13,657 nt of DNA from an uncultured Acidobacteriota bacterium (GTDB lineage: Bacteria > Acidobacteriota > Vicinamibacteria > Vicinamibacterales > UBA8438). The stretch lies in NCBI GenBank assembly GCA_913043805.1, contig CAJWMX010000022.1, positions 1 to 13,657 of the forward strand, given 5' to 3'. The notes under the pieces were generated by a model. The model was not told where the DNA came from. It was given only the letters and a program-made list of their open reading frames with translations, and made no database searches. Position numbers and translations under genes: made by a program. This document shows, piece after piece, positions 1-8,811 of the stretch; positions within the stretch are counted from its first letter, which is position 1, and every line of letters begins with the position of its first letter.

Positions 1-1
1 C

Positions 2-709
2 GTGTTGACCGGGGTACACCTTGGGTCGTTCGGCCGTGATCTCGAGCCGCGCACTTCGCTGCTCGAGTTGTTGCACGCCCTCGACCGTCACCCGTCGGAC
101 GTGCGCTTCCGGATCAGCTCGCTCGAGCCGATGGACTGTCCTCAGGCCCTCATCGACCTGGTAGCGGCGAGCGGGCGCTTCGTGCCCCATTTCCATCTGC
201 CGCTGCAGCACGCCAGCGACCGCATGCTTCGACGCATGCGGCGGCCTTATTCGATCGCCGACTATTCCGCCACGGTTGAGCGGATCAGGGGACTGCTCCC
301 CGACGCCGCGATCGGATCCGATCTGATCGCCGGATTCCCGGGAGAGTCGGAGGCTGATGCGGAACAGACTGTCGCCTATGTGGCGAATAGCCCATTGACC
401 TATCTGCACGTGTTCCCGTACTCGGCCCGCCCTGGCACCGAGGCGGCGGGGCTGCCCGGTCGGGTTCCTGGGCCCGTGATCCGCGAGCGGGCCAAGCGGC
501 TCAGAGCGGTGGGCCAGCAGCTGTCCGCGGCCTTCACGCGGCGCCAGGTTGGTCAGACGCGGGAGGCGCTCGGGCTGGACGCCGATGGGCTCGTCCTCAC
601 CGACAACTACCTCAAAGTTCGGGTGCCGGCCGGTGTGACCCCGAACACGCTCCTCCGAGTCCGGATCGACGCGGCGGCCCCTCTGACCGGCGTCGCTACG
701 CCTCGCTGA
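2..709 (+). CDS. mtaB: tRNA t6A37 methylthiotransferase MtaB, 3' part (5' truncated by window edge)
   Basis: This is the C-terminal ~235 residues of a MiaB-family radical-SAM methylthiotransferase. MtaB converts N6-threonylcarbamoyladenosine at tRNA position 37 to its 2-methylthio form. The visible part starts at TGVHLGSFGRDL and includes RISSLEPMD and HLPLQHASDRMLRRMRRPY, which are typical of the MtaB/YqeV branch, then SDLIAGFPGESE and HVFPYSARPGT. It ends in a short TRAM-like RNA-binding segment (LTDNYLKVRVPAG, then LRVRI). The N-terminal UPF0004 domain and the CxxxCxxC cluster motif lie upstream of the window, so the GTG at base 2 is an internal codon and not the start. The stop (707-709) lies inside the 3' end of convergent rlmN. 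MiaB or RimO are alternatives, but the LTGVH and SSLEP motifs favour MtaB. Confidence 0.88.
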   Translation: MLTGVHLGSFGRDLEPRTSLLELLHALDRHPSDVRFRISSLEPMDCPQALIDLVAASGRFVPHFHLPLQHASDRMLRRMRRPYSIADYSATVERIRGLLPDAAIGSDLIAGFPGESEADAEQTVAYVANSPLTYLHVFPYSARPGTEAAGLPGRVPGPVIRERAKRLRAVGQQLSAAFTRRQVGQTREALGLDADGLVLTDNYLKVRVPAGVTPNTLLRVRIDAAAPLTGVATPR

Positions 710-1775
710 GCCGGGCCGCGGCCCGCTGTCCGGCGGACTCACGGGGGCCGCCTTCCACGATGAGCTGGCCGCACGCCGCGCGGATGTCCTGACCGCGGCT
801 CTTGCGGACCGATACGCGAATTCCGCCTCGGGCGAGTGACGCGGCAAAGCGGTCGACACGAGCGTCGGACGGGCGCGCGAACGGGATCCCTGGCGCCGGA
901 TTCAGCGGGATCAGGTTGACCTTGGCCGGCAACCCGGCGAGCAGTCGCGCCAGACGCCTCGCGTCGGCGTCCAGGTCGTTCACGCCATCGAGCAGCACAT
1001 ACTCGAAGGTGATCCGCTCCCGGTGCTTGAGTGGGAACTGACGACAGGCGGCGAGCAGATCTTCCAGCCGTTGGGTACGGCTGGTAGGGATCAGTGTGTG
1101 GCGCAGCTCGTCGGTGGTGGCATGGAGTGACACCGCCAGGTTCGGGACCCAGCTCTCCGCCGCCAGGCGCTTCAGCGCCGGAATCAGTCCGACCGTCGAG
1201 AGGGTGACGCGCCGCGGCGTCAGGCCGAGGCCCTCAGGGGCAGCCAGCATCCTCAGCGCCTTCATCGTGGCGTCGTAGTTGTGCAGCGGCTCGCCCATAC
1301 CCATCAGGACGATGTTGAACTTCCGTTCGGAGAGGTCGAGCTCTCTCGCCAGCACCCGCACTTGACCGGCGACCTCGCCGGCGCTGAGGTGTCGACTCAG
1401 TCCCATCTGCCCGGTCAGGCAGAACCCACACTGCATGGCGCAGCCGACCTGGGTCGAGATGCAGAAGGTCATAGCCGGCGTGTCGGGGATGAACACCGAT
1501 TCCACGGTCTTCCCGTCGCGTAGCTCGAACAGGAACTTGCGGGTGCCGTCGGTCGAGCGCTCCTGATGGGCGACGCGCGGCGTCGAACACCGGACCTCTG
1601 TCTGGAGGCGCTGGCGGAGCGCGACCGACAGGTTGGTCATGTCCGCCACCCCATCGAGGCCGCGACGATAGAGCCAGCGGTAGATCTGGCGCGCGCGGAA
1701 CGGCTCGACGCCCAGGGTGGCGACCAGGCTCTCGAGTTCGGGGAGCTCGAGCTCGGCAAGGTCTGGGAGGTTCAT
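696..1775 (-). CDS. rlmN: Dual-specificity 23S rRNA A2503 / tRNA A37 C2-methyltransferase RlmN
   Basis: RlmN is a radical-SAM enzyme that methylates C2 of adenosine in 23S rRNA and in some tRNAs. Counted from the ATG at 1775-1773 (MNLPDLAELELPE), the protein has 359 residues. The cluster ligands are C112, C116 and C119 (CAMQCGFC). C105, seven residues before the cluster, and C335 (IRAACGQL) match the two E. coli catalytic cysteines C118 and C355. GMGEPLHNYD, SLHAT and LIPLNPAPG are also present. The reading frame stays open upstream to an ATG at 1853 and a GTG at 1856, which would add 26-27 residues. I prefer 1775 because homologues begin close to the LPDL helix and a weak GGTGA lies about 9 bases ahead. 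However, the ATG at 1853 sits 6-8 bases after a -10-like element, so a longer leaderless form is possible. The gene converges with mtaB. Confidence 0.95.
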   Translation of the reverse strand: MNLPDLAELELPELESLVATLGVEPFRARQIYRWLYRRGLDGVADMTNLSVALRQRLQTEVRCSTPRVAHQERSTDGTRKFLFELRDGKTVESVFIPDTPAMTFCISTQVGCAMQCGFCLTGQMGLSRHLSAGEVAGQVRVLARELDLSERKFNIVLMGMGEPLHNYDATMKALRMLAAPEGLGLTPRRVTLSTVGLIPALKRLAAESWVPNLAVSLHATTDELRHTLIPTSRTQRLEDLLAACRQFPLKHRERITFEYVLLDGVNDLDADARRLARLLAGLPAKVNLIPLNPAPGIPFARPSDARVDRFAASLARGGIRVSVRKSRGQDIRAACGQLIVEGGPRESAGQRAAARLSEA

Positions 1776-1860
1776 CGGCTGCGGTTCACCGTACCATGCT
1801 CGGGTTCTGGGGAGGCGGCCGGACACCCCCGGTCGGTTGAAGCGGAGTGCCATCACGTGC

Positions 1861-1917
1861 TAATATGAGCAACTTGCTGTTTCGACGTAATTCCTTATTG
1901 GACAACAAATTACGGAG
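1861..1917. promoter_or_regulatory. AT-rich divergent intergenic region, probable promoters for rlmN and the M16-to-pur run
   Basis: Only 21 of these 57 bases are G or C, in sharp contrast to the GC-rich genes around it. It lies between the 5' ends of the leftward rlmN and the rightward M16 gene, so both transcripts probably start here. On the minus strand, CATATT/TATTAG-like hexamers (about 1861-1867) sit 6-8 bases from the upstream rlmN ATG (1853). On the plus strand I see only weak hexamers (TTGCTG at 1874-1879, ACAAAT at 1905-1910), not a convincing sigma-70 pair. The base composition and position are observed; promoter function is inferred. Confidence 0.45.
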
Positions 1918-3225
1918 ATGTTGTCCGGTTATGGCCGTCCAAGTACCCTGCCACTGTCGCCAGGCATGATTGTTCGCGAGGAGCTCGACAACGGTCTGTG
2001 TCTCCTGACCGAAGCCAGACCCGAGGTGCGTTCGGTGAGCTTTGGCTCCTGGCTGACGCGAGGGTCCAGGCACGAGAGCGAGGAGCGCTCCGGGATTGCC
2101 CACTTTGTCGAGCACATGCTCTTCAAAGGGACCCGGACCCGTTCGGCGGAGGACATCGCCCAGGAGATCGACTCGATCGGTGGACAGCTGGACGCCTTTA
2201 CCGCCAAGGAATGCGCCAGCTACTACGTCAAGGTGCTCGACGAGCATCTGCCCAGAGCGGTGGACGTATTGTCGGATCTGCTCCTGCATCCTGCGTTCGA
2301 CACCGGAGACATCGCGCGCGAGAAGAAGGTCGTGCTCGAAGAGATCAAGATGGTGGAGGACACGCCAGACGATCTTGTGCACGAGCTGTTTACTCAGCGG
2401 TTCTGGGGTGGACATCCGCTTGGACGACCGATTCTCGGCGTGCCCGACACCGTCGAGGCGCTCGACGCCGGTACCCTGGCGGAGTACTTCTCCACGGCTT
2501 ACACCGCACGGAATCTCATCATCGCGGTGGCCGGCAACATCGACCACGGGGCGGTGAAGGCGCTTGTCGAGCAGGCATTCGGCGACCTGGCGACCGACGG
2601 AGTGACGCCCGAGACGTCGCCCCCGGTGGCCGTCCCCGGTCTCCTGGTGCGAGACAAGGCGCTCGAGCAGTGTCACGTGTGCCTTGGGGCAAGCGGTTAT
2701 CCCCAGGAGCACGACGACCGCTACATCTGCTATCTGCTTAACATCGTGTTGGGCGGGTCCATGAGCTCCCGGTTGTTTCAGAACATTCGCGAGAAGCGCG
2801 GCCTCGCCTACGCGGTCAATAGCGGATTGGTGTCATACCGGGACGGCGGGGCATTCAGCATTTATGCCGGCTGTGACGCTGAGACGGTCCGGGAGGTCAT
2901 CGATCTGATCGTGGCCGAGTTGCAGACGCTCAGAGACGAACCGGTCTCGGAGGATGAGCTGCGTCGGGCCAAGGACCATCTCAAGGGCAGTCTCGTGCTG
3001 GGCCTTGAGAGCACATCCACTCGGATGTCCAACATGGCTCGCCAGGAGATGTACTTCGGCCGGCAGGTCACCATCGACGACACCCTTCGTGGCGTCGAGC
3101 GTGTGACTGGCGCCGACATTCAGCGAGTAGCTCGCGATCTGTTCTCGCCAGGTGGACTGGCGGCAACAGTGCTCGGGCCGGTGGGCGGGGTCGGCCTGAA
3201 CGAGGCCCAGCTCTCACTCAGTTAG
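1918..3225 (+). CDS. M16 family zinc metallopeptidase (processing-peptidase / YmxG type)
   Basis: This is a single-unit M16 (pitrilysin/MPP-like) peptidase of about 435 residues. Counted from 1918, the inverted zinc motif HFVEH gives H62, E65 and H66, with E142 in VVLEEIKMVED as the probable third ligand. The C-terminal half has the conserved SRLFQNIREKRGLAYAV segment, whose Arg and Tyr help bind substrate. The motif set is complete, so an active beta-type subunit is expected, probably as a dimer. I see no signal peptide, so it should act in the cytosol. The start is uncertain: the ATG at 1918 follows GGAG with no spacer, whereas the in-frame ATG at 1966 gives MIVREELDNGLCLLTE, which matches the usual family N-terminus. 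The substrate cannot be deduced. It heads the run leading into the purine operon, 15 bases before the likely start of the next gene. Confidence 0.93.
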   Translation: MLSGYGRPSTLPLSPGMIVREELDNGLCLLTEARPEVRSVSFGSWLTRGSRHESEERSGIAHFVEHMLFKGTRTRSAEDIAQEIDSIGGQLDAFTAKECASYYVKVLDEHLPRAVDVLSDLLLHPAFDTGDIAREKKVVLEEIKMVEDTPDDLVHELFTQRFWGGHPLGRPILGVPDTVEALDAGTLAEYFSTAYTARNLIIAVAGNIDHGAVKALVEQAFGDLATDGVTPETSPPVAVPGLLVRDKALEQCHVCLGASGYPQEHDDRYICYLLNIVLGGSMSSRLFQNIREKRGLAYAVNSGLVSYRDGGAFSIYAGCDAETVREVIDLIVAELQTLRDEPVSEDELRRAKDHLKGSLVLGLESTSTRMSNMARQEMYFGRQVTIDDTLRGVERVTGADIQRVARDLFSPGGLAATVLGPVGGVGLNEAQLSLS

Positions 3226-3228
3226 GGC

Positions 3229-3234
3229 AGGAGG
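3229..3234 (+). promoter_or_regulatory. Perfect AGGAGG Shine-Dalgarno that points to an AUC start at 3241
   Basis: A full AGGAGG lies just after the M16 stop codon (3223-3225). The triplet six bases downstream is ATC (3241-3243), in the MBL reading frame and at the position where homologues have their initiator Met. The nearest conventional start is a TTG at 3253, 18 bases from the AGGAGG, which is too far for normal use. The spacing is observed; use of AUC is inferred. Confidence 0.6.
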
Positions 3235-3252
3235 GGCGTCATCGGCGTTCGG

Positions 3253-4077
3253 TTGACAGTGCTCGGCAGCGGGAGCGCGGGGAATGCGACGCTGCTCGAG
3301 GACGGTGGTCGTCGGGTCCTGATCGACGTCGGGTTGAGCTATCGCGAGGTGACCCGGCGCCTCGCCGAGCTCGATGTGCCGCCGGAGACGATCGCCGGAG
3401 TGGTCATTACCCACGCCCACGGTGATCACACTCGTGGCGCCGGGCTGTTTTCGAGACGACATGGGGTCCCGGTCCACACGACGCCCGCGACCCGTGAGGT
3501 CTGGGACGACGAGGTGTCCAGTTGGGGCGAGTTGGCCTGTGACGAACCGACCGACATCTGCGGCTTCAGGTTCACGCCGTTCGAGGTGCTCCATGACGCC
3601 GACGCGGAGACCGTCGCGTTTCGTATCGAGACCGCGGACGGGACAATTGGCTACGCCACCGACGTCGGGTGCGTGACGGCTGATGTGCGCAGCAACTTCT
3701 CGGACTGCCGCGTCCTGGTGATGGAGTCGAACCATGCGACGGACCTGCTGCAGGTTGGGCCCTATGCGCGCTCCACGAAGGCGCGCATCGCCGGCACTCG
3801 CGGGCATCTGTCGAACGAGTCACTGGCAGGGTATCTTCGAGACCATCTGGGCCGGTCGGTGCGCTGCGTGGTCCTGGCGCACCTGAGTCGGGTCAACAAT
3901 GTGCCGGAGCTGGCTGAGATGACCTGTCGGGAAGCGCTCGAAGCCCGGGGGCGAGAGGACGTGCGCATCGTGGTCTCTCGACAGGACCGCGTGGCCGAGA
4001 CCGTGGACCTGGCGGCCTGGCCGGCGCCGGCGCACGTGGCGCCGGCACTTGGCCGACAGGCGTCGCTGCCTTTTTGA
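3253..4077 (+). CDS. walJ: MBL-fold metallohydrolase, WalJ/YycJ-like
   Basis: This is a metallo-beta-lactamase-fold protein of 274 residues from the TTG at 3253, or 278 if it starts at the ATC at 3241 (which would read MGVRLTVLGSGSAGN). LGSGSAGNATLLE is characteristic of the YycJ/WalJ group. Metal-binding THAHGDH gives H54, H56, D58 and H59, with later ligand-region motifs MESNHATDLL, GTRGHLSNESL and VVLAHLSRVNN. Family members have been linked to nuclease activity and DNA repair; in Firmicutes walJ sits in the walRK operon, but no WalRK is seen here. The tail is Ala/Pro-rich and ends RQASLPF at the stop, resembling a beta-clamp binding peptide. The start coordinate given is the first conventional start codon; the AGGAGG position favours 3241. 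The gene is followed directly by the Arg-rich small gene and purB. Family assignment is firm; substrate is unknown. Confidence 0.85.
   Translation: MTVLGSGSAGNATLLEDGGRRVLIDVGLSYREVTRRLAELDVPPETIAGVVITHAHGDHTRGAGLFSRRHGVPVHTTPATREVWDDEVSSWGELACDEPTDICGFRFTPFEVLHDADAETVAFRIETADGTIGYATDVGCVTADVRSNFSDCRVLVMESNHATDLLQVGPYARSTKARIAGTRGHLSNESLAGYLRDHLGRSVRCVVLAHLSRVNNVPELAEMTCREALEARGREDVRIVVSRQDRVAETVDLAAWPAPAHVAPALGRQASLPF
4026..4046 (+). other. Perfect 8-bp GC inverted repeat inside the 3' end of walJ
   Basis: GCCGGCGC (4026-4033) and GCGCCGGC (4039-4046) flank the 5-base loop ACGTG. The hairpin encodes part of the PAPAHVAPA tail of the MBL protein. It could fold stably in the mRNA, but there is no adjacent T-tract; the T5 run at 4071-4075 is 24 bases further on, after a weaker stem (4058-4062 with 4067-4071). 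It may be only a by-product of the repeated Ala-Pro codons. No function is assigned. Confidence 0.4.
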
Positions 4078-4088
4078 GGATCGTCACG

Positions 4089-4331
4089 ATGGGCGAACGA
4101 CCGCCGTCCGGGACCGAGCGTCGTCGTGGCAGCCGCCGGGAGGCCGACGAACGTCGACAGGTCGAGCGGCGGGAGGTTGAACGCCGGAGCGGCGAGCGTC
4201 GCTCCACGAGTGCCGCGTTGCCGGACTCCGACCGGCGCACCGGTGAAGAGCGGCGACACGGGCCGAACCGCGCCGGGGGCCGACGCGATGAGCAGCGCCG
4301 GAGTGGCGTCGGACGCCGAGAGGACGATTAG
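4089..4331 (+). CDS. Small Arg-Arg-repeat, lysine-free protein (hypothetical)
   Basis: This predicted 80-residue protein matches no enzyme I recognise. It contains 25 Arg and 18 Asp/Glu, and no Lys, Cys, Ile, Phe, Trp or Tyr. Eleven Arg-Arg pairs occur, many in ERR or DRR context with a five- to six-residue period (pairs at 11-12, 16-17, 22-23, 27-28, 32-33, 37-38), so it is likely a charged helix or disordered chain. Support for a real gene: TGAGGA (4075-4080), overlapping the walJ stop, sits 8 bases before the ATG, and the TAG stop ends one base before the purB ATG. Similar RR-repeat tracts occur as small proteins or linkers in other bacteria (from memory). The ATG at 4089 is preferred over the TTG at 4074. 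The competing reading is an N-terminal extension of purB in another frame, which purB homologues lack. RNA or nucleotide binding is possible but unproven. Confidence 0.6.
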   Translation: MGERPPSGTERRRGSRREADERRQVERREVERRSGERRSTSAALPDSDRRTGEERRHGPNRAGGRRDEQRRSGVGRREDD

Positions 4332-4332
4332 G

Positions 4333-5646
4333 ATGATTCCGCGCTATACCCACCCCGAGATGGGGCGGATCTGGGACGACCAGCGAAAGTACGACACCTG
4401 GCTCGAGGTCGAGGTGGCGGCGGCCAGGGCGATGGCGGCCACGGGGATGATCCCTGAAGACGCGGCGCGAGATCTCGCTGCGTGTGAGGGCGTCGATGCC
4501 GCCCGCATCGACGAGATCGAGCAGACCACCCAGCACGACGTCATCGCCTTCACGACGGCGGTGGCCGAGCGTGTCGGGCCGTCGGCGCGGTGGCTGCATT
4601 TCGGGCTGACGTCCTCCGACGTCCTGGACACCGCGTTGGCCGTGCAGATGCGAGAGGCGACCGGCCTGCTGCTGGATGACCTCGATGCGGCCCTTGAAGC
4701 GGTTCGCGAACGTGCCGTCGAGCATCGCGATACGCCGATGATCGGCCGCACCCATGGCGTGCATGCCGAGCCGATGACCTTCGGGTTGAAGCTGGCCTTG
4801 TGGTACGCCGAGTTGACCCGCGCTCGCGAGCGTCTCGCGCGCGCGCGGGACATCATCAGCGTCGGGAAGATCTCGGGCGCGGTTGGCACCTACGCGCACC
4901 TGGAGCCGGAGATCGAAGGGCGCGTGTGCGCCGAGCTGGGTTTGACCCCCGCCCCGGTGGCGTCCCAGGTCATCCAGCGGGATCGGCATGCCGAGTTGTT
5001 GGGGGCCATAGCCCTGACCGGCGCCTCCCTCGAGAAGTTCGCGGTCGAGATTCGCGGCCTGCAGAAGACCGAGCTGGGCGAGGTGCAGGAAGGGTTCGCG
5101 AAGGGGCAGAAGGGCTCGTCGGCGATGCCGCACAAGCGGAACCCCATCGCCTGCGAGCAGTTGACCGGGTTGGCGCGTCTGCTGCGATCGAATGCGCACG
5201 CGGCGGTCGAGAACATCGCGTTGTGGCACGAACGCGACATCTCGCATTCGTCGGTGGAGCGCGTGATCGTGCCAGACAGCTGCATCACCCTCGACCACAT
5301 GTTGCGGCGGTTCGCCAAGGTCATGCGGGCGCTGGTGGTGCACCCGGATCGCATGATCGAGAACCTCGAGCGGTCGCGCGGCGTGGTGTTTTCTGGCACG
5401 GTGCTGCTTGAACTCGCGCGACGGGGGGTGTCTCGCGAGCAGGCCTATTCCTGGGTGCAGCGGGCCGCGATGCGCTCGCACGATGAGGGGCTCGACTTCA
5501 AGACGCTGTTGGCCGAGGACGCCGAGGTGATGGGAGTGCTCACCACCGCCGAGTTGGACGAGGCCTTTGATCTGCAGCATCAGCTCCGGCACGTCGGTCC
5601 CATCGTGGACCGGGTGCTCGGCGCGCGGGAGGAGGCGGAGGCGTGA
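4333..5646 (+). CDS. purB: Adenylosuccinate lyase PurB
   Basis: PurB is a cytosolic homotetrameric enzyme that releases fumarate at two steps: SAICAR to AICAR, and adenylosuccinate to AMP. The product is 437 residues, close to the ~430 of the B. subtilis type. H68 (TTQHDV), H89 (RWLHFGLTSSDV) and H141 (IGRTHGVHAEP) fall at the same numbers as the known B. subtilis active-site histidines. The fumarase/aspartase-superfamily signature GSSAMPHKRNP is at 261-271, with the catalytic Ser in its flexible loop. The frame is open back to 4126, but the ATG at 4333 gives the expected MIPRYTHPEMGRIW N-terminus and has GAGAGGA eight bases ahead. One base separates it from the preceding Arg-rich gene, and its stop overlaps the purS GTG by 4 bp. 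Confidence 0.98.
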   Translation: MIPRYTHPEMGRIWDDQRKYDTWLEVEVAAARAMAATGMIPEDAARDLAACEGVDAARIDEIEQTTQHDVIAFTTAVAERVGPSARWLHFGLTSSDVLDTALAVQMREATGLLLDDLDAALEAVRERAVEHRDTPMIGRTHGVHAEPMTFGLKLALWYAELTRARERLARARDIISVGKISGAVGTYAHLEPEIEGRVCAELGLTPAPVASQVIQRDRHAELLGAIALTGASLEKFAVEIRGLQKTELGEVQEGFAKGQKGSSAMPHKRNPIACEQLTGLARLLRSNAHAAVENIALWHERDISHSSVERVIVPDSCITLDHMLRRFAKVMRALVVHPDRMIENLERSRGVVFSGTVLLELARRGVSREQAYSWVQRAAMRSHDEGLDFKTLLAEDAEVMGVLTTAELDEAFDLQHQLRHVGPIVDRVLGAREEAEA

Positions 5647-5885
5647 AGACGAGGGTGTTTGTCAGCCTGAAGGCGTCGGTGTTCGATCCGCAGGGACGGA
5701 CCATCGTCGAGGCGTTGCAATCGATGGGCTATGGCAGCGTGTCCGACGTACGACAGGGCAAGTACTTCGAGGTCGACGTCGACACCGGGTCGGCGGACGA
5801 AGCCCGAGCGCTGGTGTCTGAGGTGGCCGACAAGCTGTTGGCGAACCCGGTCATCGAGAGCTATCGGGTCGAGGTGGACGAGTGA
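5643..5885 (+). CDS. purS: FGAM synthetase subunit PurS
   Basis: PurS is the small structural subunit (80 residues, normal size) that bridges PurQ and PurL in the three-part phosphoribosylformylglycinamidine synthetase and helps ammonia pass between them. Diagnostic sequence includes RVFVSLKASVFDPQG, GYGSVSDVRQGKYFEV and the C-terminal NPVIESYRVEVDE. It has a compact alpha/beta fold and no catalytic residues of its own. Translation starts at a GTG that shares GTGA with the purB stop, and its own stop shares GTGA with the purQ start. This supports coupled, near-equimolar production with PurQ and PurL. Confidence 0.96.
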   Translation: MKTRVFVSLKASVFDPQGRTIVEALQSMGYGSVSDVRQGKYFEVDVDTGSADEARALVSEVADKLLANPVIESYRVEVDE

Positions 5886-6570
5886 AGTTCGCCATCATCG
5901 AGTTTCCAGGCTCGAACTGCGACCACGACGCGTATCACGCGGCCAAGCACGTGCTGGGTCAACAAGCGGCGTTCGTCTGGCACAAGGACACGGGGCTCGC
6001 CGGTGCTGACGCGGTGGTGCTGCCGGGTGGCTTCTCGTACGGCGACTACCTTCGCACCGGCGCCATCGCGCGGTTTTCACCGGTCATGGAGACCGTCCGC
6101 CAGTTCGCCGCCGAGGGCGGCCCGGTCATCGGGATCTGCAACGGGTTCCAGGTGCTTCTCGAAGCGGGCCTGCTCGAGGGGGCCTTGCTCCGAAACCGGC
6201 GCTTGAAGTTCCTCTGCCAGCACGTACACGTCAGGGTCGAGCAGACCGACACGCCGTTCACCGGCGGCGCGCAGGTCGGCCAGGTGTTGAGCCTGCCCAT
6301 TGCGCATGGCGAGGGCAGTTACCACACGACCGCCGAGACCCTGGCGTCGCTCGAAGCCAATCGGCAGGTCATCTTTCGCTATTGCAGCCAGGATGGCGCC
6401 ATGCAGGACGCGGCCAACCCGAACGGGTCGCTCGCGGCGGTCGCCGGCATTTGCAACCCGGAGCGGAATGTCGTCGGGTTGATGCCGCACCCCGAGCGCG
6501 CGTGCGAGTCGGCGCTTGGCAGTGAGGACGGTCGGGTGGTCTTGGAGTCGGTCGTGGCGGCGGTAGCGGC

Positions 6571-6574
<4 letters not shown>
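5882..6574 (+). CDS. purQ: FGAM synthetase glutaminase subunit PurQ
   Basis: PurQ is a class I (triad) glutamine amidotransferase that hydrolyses glutamine and passes ammonia to PurL. The 230-residue protein begins KFAIIEFPGSNCDHDA. The nucleophile is C86 in GICNGFQVL, and the other triad members are H203 and E205 in LMPHPERACE. LPGGFSYGDYLRTGAIARF (48-66) is the conserved oxyanion-side segment. The start is a GTG within the GTGA overlap with purS, and the stop forms another GTGA with the purL start. A separate short PurQ matches the small-PurL architecture here and rules out the single-chain large PurL of enterobacteria. Confidence 0.97.

Positions 6575-8810
<2,236 letters not shown>

Positions 8811-8811
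<1 letters not shown>

Noticed and set aside
1786..2712. 308-residue minus-strand frame spanning the rlmN/M16 intergenic region
   Set aside because: Lies antisense to the M16 gene's conserved HxxEH region and crosses the AT-rich promoter stretch; no domain recognised.
4126..4332. 69-residue N-terminal extension of PurB in its own frame
   Set aside because: PurB homologues begin at the MIPRYTHPEM equivalent, GAGAGGA is correctly spaced for 4333, and the active-site histidines match B. subtilis numbering from 4333.
4300..4335. Purine riboswitch or PurR operator ahead of purB
   Set aside because: There is one non-coding base before purB if the small gene is real, and I see no aptamer-like stems or PurR-box-like sequence there.
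4084..5592. 502-residue minus-strand reading frame opposite walJ end/purB
   Set aside because: It is a GC-rich shadow of purB: no recognisable domain, His/Arg/Gly-rich low-complexity composition, while purB on the plus strand has every active-site residue.
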